Shown: positions 34,216 to 43,005, counted from the first letter of the stretch. The stretch is 64,000 nt of DNA from Phycisphaerales bacterium (GCA_947459215.1 CANHCQ010000011.1:43021-107020); one strand, 5' to 3'. The notes: generated by a model not told the origin, from the sequence alone. Numbers and translations are program-made.

Positions 34216-34896
34216 TTACTTCTTCTTGGGAGCCGCCGGCTTGCCGCCCGCCGCGAACTCGTTGTTCATCTTGGTCAGGATCGCCTTGGTGATGTCGATC
34301 GAGTCGGCGGCGTACATCACGCGCTTCTGAGCGATCACCATGCTCACCTGATCCGAGCTCATGTTGCTGTCGAATCGGATCGCGCGGTCATCGACGATGA
34401 CCAGATCGAAGCCGTTCTTCTGGGCGTAGTCGCCGCACGCGTCGGCGACCATCATGTGGGCGTCCTTGAACAAGTCGCCCTTCTCGATGTTGATGATCTG
34501 CTGGTAGGCGTTGGTCTTCGCCTGAGCCGTCGCGCTCTTCTCCACCAGCGAGCCCGCCTGCTCGCGACGCTTCTTGTCTTCCAAGGGCAGCAGGTCCAGC
34601 TTCTTCTGCAACTCGTCGAGCTCGTTCGCGAGCGCTGTCAGTTCCTTCTGACGCTCGTCGGCCTTGTTCTTCAGCTTGCCCTGTTCGAGCTTGAGGTAGT
34701 CCAGCCCGTTGAGCACTTCCTCGATATTGACGACCGCCACCCGCGGAGCGTCGGCGACGGCGTTGGTGTGGGCGGTGACGTAGCGCGTACCGGCGGTCGC
34801 GGCGACGGCCGCCACCCCCACAAGCACCGCGGTGCCCAGAGCACGCGACGAGGAAACGATGCCGACCGTGCGAGCAATCTTCATAGCAAGCTTCAT
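34216..34896 (-). CDS. ompH: OmpH/Skp-like periplasmic chaperone
   Basis: 226 residues from the ATG at 34896 with AGGATCC upstream. An N-terminal signal or anchor (ALGTAVLVGVAAVAATAG) is followed by PRVAVVNIEEVLNG, the usual start of Skp/OmpH proteins. Then comes a long charged coiled coil (KLKNKADERQKELTALANEL) and a return strand (GFDLVIVDDRAIRF). Skp-like proteins escort outer-membrane proteins across the periplasm. The ompH-lpxD-lpxC order on one strand supports the assignment and an outer membrane with lipid A. Confidence 0.87.
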   Translation of the reverse strand: MKLAMKIARTVGIVSSSRALGTAVLVGVAAVAATAGTRYVTAHTNAVADAPRVAVVNIEEVLNGLDYLKLEQGKLKNKADERQKELTALANELDELQKKLDLLPLEDKKRREQAGSLVEKSATAQAKTNAYQQIINIEKGDLFKDAHMMVADACGDYAQKNGFDLVIVDDRAIRFDSNMSSDQVSMVIAQKRVMYAADSIDITKAILTKMNNEFAAGGKPAAPKKK

Positions 34897-35229
34897 GTCA
34901 AAGGGATCCTGAGGCGTGCACACAATCAAGACGCCGACAGGGCACGCCGCCCGTCGGGAACCGGTCGAAAACTCCACCAATCCCCGCGGAACTCCTTTCC
35001 GCCGGCCCCACACACCCCCGCCCTCCATGGCCCGACCGGTCGTGCCGTCGCCATTCTATGAAGTCGCGACGCCCCCCGAGCGACCCCTTCCCCACCCCCG
35101 GTCCCGATACCGTCTTTGTGTGGATTCTGTTTGGATCGCCTCGCCTGCAGCCGCTTTCCGATTGTTTTCCCGGGCCCCCAGACCGACCTTGCACCAAAGT
35201 CGCTTCACGCCCGGTCCGATACGCCGAGT
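34897..35229. other. 333-bp divergent intergenic region
   Basis: No gene, repeat family or clear promoter is seen between the starts of ompH (minus) and the PilZ gene (plus). A short inverted pair, GACCGGTCGTG near 35034 with CCGGTCGAAA near 34972, may be fortuitous. Confidence 0.3.
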
Positions 35230-35535
35230 ATGGATTCCAACCAGAGCCTGAAGTTCGATCGCCGTCGCGGCGGGCGCGAGCCCATCAGCGGCACCGCCGT
35301 CGCGGTGTTCCAACGCAACGGTCGCGAACCCATGCTCACCAGCGTCCGCGTCGCCGACGTCGGCCCCGGCGGCCTGGGTGTCTACTCCGATCTCGAGATC
35401 AAGCCCGGCACCGCATTCAGCCTGTATCCCGACGACCCGATGCAGCCCCGCCGCATCGGCCGCGTCGTCCGCTGCCAGCGGCTCGCGACCAGCTACCGCC
35501 TCGGGCTGCACTTCCAACAGTCGATCGCGGCCTGA
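35230..35535 (+). CDS. PilZ-domain protein, c-di-GMP receptor candidate
   Basis: 101 residues from the ATG at 35230. A single PilZ domain is suggested by an N-terminal RRRGGRE stretch (the RxxxR loop that clamps c-di-GMP), the strand LTSVRVADVGPGGLGVYSD (DxSxxG-like, with Gly instead of Ser) and IGRVVRCQRLATSYRLGLHF. The Ser-to-Gly change may weaken binding. It ends 3 bp from the convergent glycosyltransferase gene. Partner and output are unknown. Confidence 0.75.
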   Translation: MDSNQSLKFDRRRGGREPISGTAVAVFQRNGREPMLTSVRVADVGPGGLGVYSDLEIKPGTAFSLYPDDPMQPRRIGRVVRCQRLATSYRLGLHFQQSIAA

Positions 35536-35538
35536 CCG

Positions 35539-36318
35539 CTAGCGCCCGCTCTCCCGCTGCATCGCCGTCAATTCATACAGCACGATGTGCTTCATCAGTG
35601 TGCCCGCCGCCGTCGATGCCGCGGCCAGCACGCCCCGCCACCCATCGCGCCAGCCGGATTTCAGAACCAGCTGCTTGATGAACGCCGCGCTGGGTTGGAC
35701 CGCGATCTCGACAAAGCCGCTCCGCTTGCCCTGCCCGAAGAGACCCTCAGCGTGCAGGCGCGCATACCGCGCCTGACGCTCGATGTGATCCGCGAACGAC
35801 ACGAAGGAATCGTGCCGCAGCGTCCCCTGGAGCGTGCCCTCCTTGGCGCCGGCGGGCATCTCCATCTGATCGTGCGGGTCGATGCCGCCCCACTTCGCCA
35901 GCCCGCGGCGGACCAATCGCAATCGCCATTCCGGCTGCCAGCAATGCTCCAGAAATCGACCAGCGACGAACGTCTTGCGATTCAAGCGGTATCCCTGCGC
36001 GGTGTCCGCCGACCGAACCACGTCGAGAATCGATGCGATCAGTGTCGGGTCAGGCGATTCATCACTGTCGAGGCTCAAGACCCACTCGCCGCGACAGTGG
36101 TCGAGCGCGAGCTGCTTGGTGCGCACAAATCCCAGCCACGCCGAACGCATCACCCGAACGCCGCGCGACTCCAGCAGTTCGATCGTGCCGTCGGTTGAGC
36201 CGCTATCGACCGCCACAAGCTCGGCGCCGGCTTCTAGCAACGGGCGCACCGATTCCAGCACGCTCGGCAGCGTCCTCATGCTGTTCTTGCAGACGATGGC
36301 GATGGAAAGAGAAACCAC
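35539..36318 (-). CDS. Family 2 glycosyltransferase, WaaE/KdtX-like
   Basis: 259 residues from the GTG at 36318 (VVSLSIAIVCKNS). The GT-A features are IVCKNSMRTLPSVLESV, AVDSGSTDGTIELLESRGV for nucleotide binding and LSLDSDE for the metal site. The middle RLNRKTFVAGRFLEHCWQPE and the basic C-terminal half match LPS core glycosyltransferases of the WaaE/LgtF type. Together with ompH, lpxD and lpxC nearby it suggests LPS core assembly. The upstream open frame to 36384 lacks domain support. Confidence 0.82.
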   Translation of the reverse strand: MVSLSIAIVCKNSMRTLPSVLESVRPLLEAGAELVAVDSGSTDGTIELLESRGVRVMRSAWLGFVRTKQLALDHCRGEWVLSLDSDESPDPTLIASILDVVRSADTAQGYRLNRKTFVAGRFLEHCWQPEWRLRLVRRGLAKWGGIDPHDQMEMPAGAKEGTLQGTLRHDSFVSFADHIERQARYARLHAEGLFGQGKRSGFVEIAVQPSAAFIKQLVLKSGWRDGWRGVLAAASTAAGTLMKHIVLYELTAMQRESGR

Positions 36319-36448
36319 GGCGAGCAAAAGAGATCCCGACGTGCGAGGGTATCCAAGGCCGCTCGGCGCGCAAACCCGGCGCACCCCGCCCCGTCGACAA
36401 AGAGACCGGCCGTCGGCCGGTCCAGGGGCGATCGGTCGCGAGACCGAC

Positions 36449-37018
36449 TCAGGCTTCCATGCTCATGCCGCTGATACGGGCGCTGAAGGCGGGCTTGCCC
36501 TCGACGATGCCCTGCACGTCGGAGATGAAGCGGCGCCGATTCCTCTTCACTTCCTGGCAGAGGATAAAGAGGTCTCGATCCGGCTCCACCATGCTGCGGA
36601 ACACGCACTCCTCGATCCGGAGGAAGACCGCCAAGGTCGGCTTGCCGATCCGCGCGTTGAACAGGTAGCACGCCAGCTGTGCCGCAGTCTCGACCATCAG
36701 CACACCTGGCATGATCGGGCGGCCCGGAAAGTGCCCGGCGGCCCAGAACTCGGTCTTGCGGGCGAGATGCACTCCCACTCCCTTCGACGCGTCCTCGCTC
36801 CGCCATACCACGCCGTCGAGAAGCGCCATGTCCCCGCGGTGCGGGTTCCATGTCTCGAGTTCCTTCTTCGTCACGACGATGCGGGTGAGATCGATGCCGC
36901 CCAGATCGAACAACAGCTTGCTCGGCGCAGACGATGACTCATCCTCGCCCGCCCCTGAGGTCGCAGGAGTGGCGGCAAGGGTCGATGCACCGGTCTGTCG
37001 CTGCTCGGTCGCGCTCAT
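36449..37018 (-). CDS. FabZ-like 3-hydroxyacyl-ACP dehydratase
   Basis: 189 residues. After a Ser/Ala/Gln-rich leader (about 35 residues), a hotdog domain shows NPHRGDMALLDGV and FWAAGHFPGRPIMPGVLMVE with the catalytic His of HFPG. FabZ dehydrates 3-hydroxyacyl-ACP. The long leader and diverged ends set it apart from housekeeping FabZ (about 150 aa), so it may serve a special acyl pathway. Its ATG overlaps the stop of the Hc1-like gene by ATGA, indicating coupled translation. Confidence 0.82.
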   Translation of the reverse strand: MSATEQRQTGASTLAATPATSGAGEDESSSAPSKLLFDLGGIDLTRIVVTKKELETWNPHRGDMALLDGVVWRSEDASKGVGVHLARKTEFWAAGHFPGRPIMPGVLMVETAAQLACYLFNARIGKPTLAVFLRIEECVFRSMVEPDRDLFILCQEVKRNRRRFISDVQGIVEGKPAFSARISGMSMEA

Positions 37019-37200
37019 CAGCTGGGCTTCTCGACGTCACGATTCTCGAGGACCTTCTCGCGGATTTCCTGAGCCGCGGACTTCACGTCCTGCATGGACT
37101 TGCGGACTCGGGTGCCCGCGGCCTTGTTGCCGCCGTCAAACTTGAGCACGTCGGCCTCCGCCTCGGCGATGATCTTCTTCAGTTTCTCAAAGGCTTCCAC
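37018..37200 (-). CDS. Small histone H1-like protein, Hc1 family
   Basis: 60 residues from a GTG at 37200, with GGAG eight bases upstream. EAFEKLKKIIAEAEADVLKF followed by GGNKAAGTRVRKSMQDVKSA matches the helical N-terminal half of chlamydial Hc1 and planctomycete relatives. Hc1 binds and compacts DNA. This copy lacks the long Lys/Ala-rich tail of classical Hc1, so it may be an architectural protein. It is translated just ahead of the FabZ-like gene with overlapping stop and start. It is easily missed because a longer open frame covers it. Confidence 0.8.
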   Translation of the reverse strand: MEAFEKLKKIIAEAEADVLKFDGGNKAAGTRVRKSMQDVKSAAQEIREKVLENRDVEKPS

Positions 37201-37389
37201 GGTTGGCAGCTCCTGTAAGGGCGAGCGTCTCCCGCCCCATGGCGATTCTAGGAGCCTCACCGACACACCGCGGTTGGGCGGTGTTGGGGGCACCACCCAC
37301 GCCCCCGCCCCACCCTCTCCCCCCACCGCTCCAACGCCCCCGCCGCCCTCACCGCCCAACGGCGCCCGCGTCCGCGCTATCTTGCTCCG

Positions 37390-38226
37390 ATGACCGATGC
37401 CACCCAACCCATCCTTCGCGTCCGCGGCTTGGTGGTGCGCTTCCCGGTTCGATCCGGCCTCCTGCAGCGTGTCACCGCGTACACACACGCCGTGGATGGC
37501 GTGGACTTTGAGATCCACGAAGGCGAGACGCTCGGTCTCGTCGGAGAATCCGGCAGCGGCAAGTCCACCGTTGGCCGCGCGGTGCTCGGGCTTGTGGACA
37601 CCGCTGAAGGGACCGTCGAGTTCGAGCAACGCGATATCCGCAGCATGGGCGCCCGCCAGCTCCGGGCCGCGCGCCGCCACATGCAGATGATCTTCCAAGA
37701 CCCGGCCGGGTCGCTCAACCCGCGATTGCGCGTGGGCACCAGCGTGGGCGAGCCTTTGGTGGTGCACGGCGTGGTGACCGATCGCCGTGAGCTGGCTCGG
37801 CGGGTTGGGGCCTTGCTCGAACGCTGCGGCATGCCCGCGGCGGGCGCGGATCGCTATCCGCACGAATTCTCCGGCGGGCAGCGTCAGCGGCTGGCGATCG
37901 CGCGGGCCTTGGCGCTCGAGCCGCGGCTCTTGATCTGTGACGAACCCACCAGCGCGCTCGATGTTTCGATCCAGGCGCAGATTCTCAACCTGCTCACCGA
38001 CTTGCAGCGCGAGCTGAAGCTGAGTTACCTCTTCATCAGCCACGACATGAACGTGATCCAGCACATCTGCCACCGGGTGGCGGTGCTGCTCAAGGGAAAG
38101 ATCGTGGAGATCGGGACCCGCGATGAGGTGCTGCAGACGCCAAGGCACGAGTACACCCAGCGGCTCTTGAGCGCGGTGCCGGTGCCGGATCCGACGCGAC
38201 GCAAGACGCCAGCGATCGCTGGCTGA
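37390..38226 (+). CDS. Oligopeptide-type ABC transporter ATPase (OppF/DppF-like)
   Basis: 278 residues with every ABC ATPase motif: Walker A GESGSGKST, the Q-loop in MIFQDPAGSLNPR, signature FSGGQRQRLAIARAL, Walker B LLICDEPTSALD and the switch SHDMN. The FQDPAGSLNPR stretch and the C-terminal HEYTQRLLSAVPVPDP are typical of OppF/DppF. No permease, OppD-like partner or binding protein is adjacent, so it must work with components encoded elsewhere. Repeat-rich DNA follows. Confidence 0.9.
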   Translation: MTDATQPILRVRGLVVRFPVRSGLLQRVTAYTHAVDGVDFEIHEGETLGLVGESGSGKSTVGRAVLGLVDTAEGTVEFEQRDIRSMGARQLRAARRHMQMIFQDPAGSLNPRLRVGTSVGEPLVVHGVVTDRRELARRVGALLERCGMPAAGADRYPHEFSGGQRQRLAIARALALEPRLLICDEPTSALDVSIQAQILNLLTDLQRELKLSYLFISHDMNVIQHICHRVAVLLKGKIVEIGTRDEVLQTPRHEYTQRLLSAVPVPDPTRRKTPAIAG

Positions 38227-38545
38227 CGCGAGAGTCCGTTTACGCCAGCGAGCCGGGGCGTCCTCGCCCCGTGCGATTGGGCGTTCGATCGACCGGAAAG
38301 GCATGCACCGCAGAGAACGCAGAGGAAGGCGGGAGGAGATTGACCACGGAGAACAGGGAGCTGTTGCTTAAAGCGCTGGAAGGCGAGATGCTTCGCCCAA
38401 ATGACACGCAGAACTCCTCGCCTCTCGCCGTGCTCTCCGTCTTGAATTGTCTTTCTCCGCGTTCTCTGCGTGCTCCGCGGTGCAACGCCTTTGGTTGACA
38501 TCGGCACCGGGCGCGGACGCCCCGGCTCGCTTTCCAAAGTGCGAT
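38227..38545. repeat. Nested inverted repeats, about 285 bp
   Basis: The outer arms are CAGCGAGCCGGGGCGTCCTC (from 38246) and GCGGACGCCCCGGCTCGCTT (to 38532). The inner arms are GCACCGCAGAGAACGCAGAG (38305-38324) and CGTTCTCTGCGTGCTCCGCG near 38460-38480. A related single arm, GAGGACGCCCCGGCTCG, lies near 7978. The nested symmetry suggests one repeat type inserted within another. No gene is supported here. Confidence 0.65.
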
Positions 38546-39430
38546 TCACCATCTATTGAAGATCACCACCCGATCCGGGACATCGCCCGGAAGCGGTCCG
38601 CGACGCAGCGTGTAGAGCGGCGCCTGGGGCTCGCAGTTGAAGCGCAGCGGCAGGACCGCGGTGCCGAGGCCGCGTGAGATGCAGAGCACGGTGTCGCGGA
38701 GGCGGAGCACGCCGCTGGCGAGGTTGGCGGGCATGTCGCAGCTGGTGTGCGGCGCGAGCGAGGCGTGGGGGCGGATCTGTCCGCCGTGGGTGTGGCCGCA
38801 GAACAGCAGCGGCAGGCCAAGCCGGGCGGCGGTGTAGATCTCGGTGGGGTAGTGCACGAGGGTGAGCGTGAGGTCGGCGGGGCGAGCGGGCTGGTCGGTG
38901 GCGTGCAGCAGGTCTTCCGGAAATCCTGTGCCCACAAGGCGCAGCGTGCGGCCGGCGACTGCGACATAGGCGCTCTCGTTGTCGAGCCAGCGGATGCCCT
39001 CGATCGCGCGTGCTTCCCGGAGGAACGCGGCGGTGTCGTGGTTGCCACCGATTGCAAACGCCCCGAGGCGGCTGTTCCAGTTGTCGCGCAGCTCCGCCAG
39101 CGCCGCCAACGCCGCGGGTTCGTCGCCGGGGTGGGTCATGCAGTCGCCCGTCACCACGACCAGATCAACTGCGATGTCTTGCAACGCCTCGATCAGGGCC
39201 AGATGGTGCCCGGGCCGCGGACGGGTGCGACGGATGTGGGTATCCGAAAGATGCAGAACCGTCAGGCCGTCGAACTCCGCGGGAACCGCGGGGTGGACGA
39301 GATCGAAAGGCTCGACGGGAAACCGAGCCGGACGCCGGATCGATGCCCTTCGCGAGGGTTGATGAGCCACCACGTTCGCGCCGGGAGCTGTTTGGGTGGG
39401 CGGGAGTTGGTTGCCGGCGGGGTGGACCAT
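38546..39430 (-). CDS. Calcineurin-like metallophosphoesterase (YkuE/LpxG-like)
   Basis: 294 residues from the ATG at 39430. The metal motifs are LHLSDTHI (DxH), VVVTGDCMT (GD), IGGNHD, TLVHYP and FCGHTHGGQ with the closing GHxH. The CGHTHGGQ form and the late ISRGLGTAVLPLRF are typical of the YkuE/LpxG branch, which includes UDP-2,3-diacylglucosamine hydrolases of some bacteria that lack LpxH. Given the lipid A genes about 5 kb away, an LpxG role is possible but unproven. No membrane anchor is evident. Confidence 0.83.
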   Translation of the reverse strand: MVHPAGNQLPPTQTAPGANVVAHQPSRRASIRRPARFPVEPFDLVHPAVPAEFDGLTVLHLSDTHIRRTRPRPGHHLALIEALQDIAVDLVVVTGDCMTHPGDEPAALAALAELRDNWNSRLGAFAIGGNHDTAAFLREARAIEGIRWLDNESAYVAVAGRTLRLVGTGFPEDLLHATDQPARPADLTLTLVHYPTEIYTAARLGLPLLFCGHTHGGQIRPHASLAPHTSCDMPANLASGVLRLRDTVLCISRGLGTAVLPLRFNCEPQAPLYTLRRGPLPGDVPDRVVIFNRW

Positions 39431-39531
39431 GCCTTCTGAAGGGGAAGGTAGTATCATCGAGACCCGTTTGGGAGACCCCCCGGGGCGACGGTTCGATCCG
39501 TCGCCCGCTCGCAGCCGCAGGAGCCGCACGC

Positions 39532-40380
39532 ATGGCCAAGATGTTCTATTCGATCGAGGAAGCCGCCGCCAAGCTCAAGGTCTCGACCGACGAGGTGAAG
39601 GCGATGGCAGACCGTCGCCAGCTCGAGGCCTTCCGCGATCGCGACCGCCTGATGTTCAAGGTGGAGCAGGTCGATCTGCTCTCGGGCGGCAAGGGCGACG
39701 ATGAGATCCCGCTCGCCGAGTCGGGCGAGCTCGAACCCATCGGGCTCGCCAGCAGCGGATCGAACGCGAACATGGGCAGCGGCATCGGCCTGGGCGGCTC
39801 GGGCGTCGCCGAAAGCCCCAAGGAACAGACCGGCATCAGCATCTTCGATGCCGACGCCACCGACGACTCCGATCCCTCCGCCGTCACCCGCGTCACGGCC
39901 TCCCCGCTCGCGGGCCTCGGCTCGACCGCCGCTGGAGACTCCTCCGCCGGCTCGGGCATCATGGACCTCACTCGTGAGGACACCGGCCTGGGCGCGGGCC
40001 TGATGGAAGACGCGTACGGCGCGACCGCCAACGCGGGTTCTGGCTCGGTTGATGTGGGCGGCAGCAAGGCCGGCATCGAGGGCGGCGGGCTGTTCGAAGG
40101 CGGTGCGGCCGAACCCGTCGCAGCCGCGGGCATGTCGATGGCCGCCATGGTCGCCGCCGAGCCGTACGACGGCCCTGGCTCGGGACTCGTCGGCGGTCTG
40201 GCGTTCGGCGCCATCGTGACGCTGCTGCTCAGCGTCTTCACCGTCATCCTCGTCCTCTCGGGCTCGGGCGCGGAACTGCTCGAGACCTTGGGCGGCAACC
40301 TCATCGCCGTCGTCGGCGGCCTCGGAGTCTTCACGCTCGTCTCGGCCGTGATCGGGTTTGTCATCGGCAAGCGCAGCTGA
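39532..40380 (+). CDS. Helix-turn-helix protein with two C-terminal membrane helices
   Basis: 282 residues from the ATG at 39532 with CAGGAG upstream. The N-terminal 50 residues (MFYSIEEAAAKLKVSTDEVK, then RRQLEAFRDRDRLMF) form an excisionase/MerR-like winged HTH that binds DNA or, in planctomycetes, often heads uncharacterised proteins. A long Gly/Ser/Ala/Asp-rich linker (about 55-215) follows, then two membrane helices (about 220-245 and 250-278). The combination suggests a membrane-tethered DNA-binding protein; function unknown. A bidirectional terminator follows. Confidence 0.75.
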   Translation: MAKMFYSIEEAAAKLKVSTDEVKAMADRRQLEAFRDRDRLMFKVEQVDLLSGGKGDDEIPLAESGELEPIGLASSGSNANMGSGIGLGGSGVAESPKEQTGISIFDADATDDSDPSAVTRVTASPLAGLGSTAAGDSSAGSGIMDLTREDTGLGAGLMEDAYGATANAGSGSVDVGGSKAGIEGGGLFEGGAAEPVAAAGMSMAAMVAAEPYDGPGSGLVGGLAFGAIVTLLLSVFTVILVLSGSGAELLETLGGNLIAVVGGLGVFTLVSAVIGFVIGKRS

Positions 40381-40401
40381 GCCGACCATTCGCACACAAT
40401 G

Positions 40402-40431
40402 AAAAGCGGCGCGACATCGCGCCGCTTTTTT
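40402..40431. terminator. Rho-independent terminator, probably bidirectional
   Basis: AAAAGCGGCGCG-ACAT-CGCGCCGCTTTTTT is a GC-rich stem flanked by A and T runs, so it can act on both strands. It lies between the HTH-membrane gene and the convergent ABC permease gene and is the clearest classical terminator in the window. Confidence 0.88.
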
Positions 40432-40499
40432 ATTTGTCTCGCACGGTGCGCGTTCGGCTTCGCAGCGACATCGCCGCGTGCCGGTCGCACCCCCACTGC

Positions 40500-42278
40500 T
40501 CAGACCCGGAAGATCGACCCGAGCTTCTTGCCCAAGAGCACGCTGGCTCCGAACAGCGTCACCGTCAAGAGCGCCATGCCCCACACGCCCATCGCGCTGG
40601 CGATGTAGACGCCGTCGCCCAGGCGTTCGGTGAAGGCGAAGATGGCCTTGGTGAGGGGGAACTGGTGCTTCTGCTGGGCGAGAAGCATCGAGTCGGAGAC
40701 TTCGAGCATCGAGAATGAGAACACCAGCATGCCGCCGGCGATCAGGTTCGCCATGATCAGCGGCACGATCACGCGGCGCACCGCGGTGAAGCGCGAGGCA
40801 CCGAGGTTCATGGCGGCCTCTTCGAGCTCGCCGCTGGTCTGTTCGAGGCCGGCGACCGTCGAGCGCACGATGTACGGCAAGCGCCGGATGGCGTAGGCCG
40901 CGATCAGCAGCGGCACCGGGTTGGGCTCCGCCGCCAGAACACTGACATAGTCGCCCAGTGGTCCGTCCTTGCCGAACGGCCAGCGCAGGCTCATCGCCAC
41001 ATAGCCGAAGGCCATCACCAGCCCCGGCACCGCCAGGGGCAGCATGCACAGGGCGTCGAGCAGACCGCGGCCCTTCACTTGCGTCCGCACGATCAGGTAC
41101 GCGATCACCACGCCCGCGACCATCGTGATGAGCATCGCCGCCGCGGAGAGCTTCAGCGAGTTCACGATCGCGCCGAACGAGTCGCGGGCTGTCAGCGCCT
41201 CGCTGTAGTGCGCCGTGGTCCACGAGGTCGGCAGCACGCTGTCGTACCACTGGCCGGGGACGGTGAAGCTTGTCAGCACCACGCCCACGTGGGGCAGGAT
41301 CGCCAGCACGAACACCGCCGCGAACACCAGCGTCGCCAGCCAGCCGCGCCAACCGGTCAGTTCCTTCTCGCCGCCCGCACGGCTCGCCTTGCTGTACATC
41401 GCGTAACCGGAGCGGCCGAAGAAGTACTTGCCCAGCACATACATCACGATCGCCATGCCGAGCATCACCAGCGTGAGGGCGTACGGCTCCGCGCTGGTCT
41501 CGACCTGCTTGAGGCCGTAGAAGATCTGGACGCTGGTCACCGCGTAGTAGTCGAACATCAGGGGCGTGCCCAGCTCGGTAAACGCCCAGATGAAGACGAT
41601 GGTGGCGCCGGCGAAGATGCCCGGGCGGACCAGCGGCAGCGTGATCTTGAAGAACCGCCGCCACCAGCCGGCGCCGAGGTTCTCTGCCGCCTCGTCGAGT
41701 GCGGGGTCCAGGTTCGCCAGCGCCGCGGTCGTGTTCAGGAACACGATCGGATACAGCGACAATGCCTGCACGCCCACCACGCCCCAGAACTTGGCGTTGC
41801 CGAGGATGTCAAAGTCGGAGCCGAACAACGCGTTCAGCGCGCCCTCCCGCCCCAGGATCGCTCGCACACCGATCGCCCCGACAAACGGCGGGAGGATCAT
41901 CGGCACCAGCACCGCCGCGTTGAAGAAGGTCTTGAACGGGAACTTGTAGCTGGACGCGAGCAACGCCAAGGGCAGCGCGATCGCCGTCGCCAGAATCGTC
42001 GTCGTCACCGCGAGCAGCGCTGAATTGCCGATCGCGCGGAAGAAGTTTGGATTCGTCGAGAGCACCCGGAAGTGCTCGAGCGTCAGGTTGGACAGGAACG
42101 ACCCGCTGCCCGAGAGCCCGCCGCCCGGCTGCTTCTCAAACGCGCCGGCAACGGTGAGGAAAATCGGATAGAGCAGCAAGAGCGCCAGCACCGCAAGGGT
42201 TGCGGCCAGAAGCACGTACTGCCAGGCATGTCGTCGGAATCGGTTCACGGGGGCGAGTGTAGCGACGGGGCTCGACAC
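40500..42278 (-). CDS. Two-domain ABC permease (ferric iron/thiamine-type)
   Basis: 592 residues, about twelve membrane helices in two homologous halves. Each half carries the EAA loop that contacts the ATPase: DEAAENLGAGWWRRFFKITLP in the first (less its last residue) and EEAAMNLGASRFTAVRRVIVP in the second. Duplicated permeases of this length belong to FbpB, ThiP or 2-aminoethylphosphonate systems. No binding protein or ATPase is adjacent, so the substrate is open. The start is a GTG at 42278, with a second GTG at 42248. Confidence 0.88.
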   Translation of the reverse strand: MSSPVATLAPVNRFRRHAWQYVLLAATLAVLALLLLYPIFLTVAGAFEKQPGGGLSGSGSFLSNLTLEHFRVLSTNPNFFRAIGNSALLAVTTTILATAIALPLALLASSYKFPFKTFFNAAVLVPMILPPFVGAIGVRAILGREGALNALFGSDFDILGNAKFWGVVGVQALSLYPIVFLNTTAALANLDPALDEAAENLGAGWWRRFFKITLPLVRPGIFAGATIVFIWAFTELGTPLMFDYYAVTSVQIFYGLKQVETSAEPYALTLVMLGMAIVMYVLGKYFFGRSGYAMYSKASRAGGEKELTGWRGWLATLVFAAVFVLAILPHVGVVLTSFTVPGQWYDSVLPTSWTTAHYSEALTARDSFGAIVNSLKLSAAAMLITMVAGVVIAYLIVRTQVKGRGLLDALCMLPLAVPGLVMAFGYVAMSLRWPFGKDGPLGDYVSVLAAEPNPVPLLIAAYAIRRLPYIVRSTVAGLEQTSGELEEAAMNLGASRFTAVRRVIVPLIMANLIAGGMLVFSFSMLEVSDSMLLAQQKHQFPLTKAIFAFTERLGDGVYIASAMGVWGMALLTVTLFGASVLLGKKLGSIFRV

Positions 42279-42305
42279 GGTGCCTGTCGGGCCAGTGGTG
42301 AACCC

Positions 42306-42854
42306 CTAGTTCTCATCCAACACGATCGTCACCGCCGCGGCGGCGAGGCCTTCGAGCGTGCGGGGGGTCACGATCCGCGTCTCGGCATCGCGATCCGCCC
42401 ACGCCCGCCGTTCCGCGGTGATCAATGGATCACCCTCGAACCAGATCGTCGCATAGGACAACTTGTACGTCGGGGCGATCGCGTCGAAGTGCACGTGAGC
42501 CGGCTCCTGCCCGTTGGGGTACGGCCCCGGGTAGGTCGTCAGCACCTGGAACTTGCCGTTGGCGTCCGTCGTGACCTTGGCGTGGATGCGAGGTACGCGG
42601 GTCTCGGAGTTGGGCGGGTTGTAGAGACCTTTAGCGTCGGCGCTGTAGACCGTGACGGCGGCACCCTCAATAGGACGCCCGGACGGATCGGTGACCGTGC
42701 CGTCGATCAGGAGTCGCTTGCCCGGCTCGTCGGCGTGGCAGGCGATAGCGGTGGAAGCGGCGAGCGGCGGCGGGCGTCGGCCCGAGTGTGGAACGGCCAC
42801 GGCACAAATGCCCGCGGCGCTGAGCGCGCACACCAACAGGAATGCTGCCTTCAC
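42306..42854 (-). CDS. Exported intradiol ring-cleavage dioxygenase-like protein
   Basis: 182 residues from a GTG at 42854 with a strong GGAGG upstream, encoding a signal peptide (AAFLLVCALSAAGICAVAV). The domain shows LIDGTVTDPSGRPIEGAAVT, TTYPGPYPNG with a possible iron Tyr, and PAHVHFDA with the His ligands of protocatechuate-dioxygenase-like enzymes. It is shorter than classic protocatechuate subunits and exported, so an aromatic substrate outside the cytoplasm or a non-catalytic role is possible. It lies 27 bp downstream of the ABC permease start region. Confidence 0.8.
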   Translation of the reverse strand: MKAAFLLVCALSAAGICAVAVPHSGRRPPPLAASTAIACHADEPGKRLLIDGTVTDPSGRPIEGAAVTVYSADAKGLYNPPNSETRVPRIHAKVTTDANGKFQVLTTYPGPYPNGQEPAHVHFDAIAPTYKLSYATIWFEGDPLITAERRAWADRDAETRIVTPRTLEGLAAAAVTIVLDEN

Positions 42855-42972
42855 GTGGAATCCTCCGAATCGTGCCGCCCGGCATGAATGTACACGAACT
42901 GCGCCCGCCTCATCGATCGTTCGTTCTCCGTTCACTTTGTGTGCGGCATGAGCGATGCGGGACGCCATGATC

Positions 42973-42999
42973 TTGACTTCACCAACTCGCCGATATCAT
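42973..42999 (+). promoter_or_regulatory. Promoter candidate before the c-di-AMP riboswitch
   Basis: TTGACT (42973-42978) and TATCAT (42994-42999) resemble sigma-70 boxes with a short 15-bp spacer. They lie just upstream of the ydaO-type aptamer, where a promoter is required. Confidence 0.4.
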
Positions 43000-43005
43000 T
43001 TTGAG

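Noticed and set aside
42306..42968. ATG at 42968 as the dioxygenase start
   Set aside because: The GTG at 42854 has a strong GGAGG site and begins a signal peptide directly; the longer version would put 38 odd residues before it.
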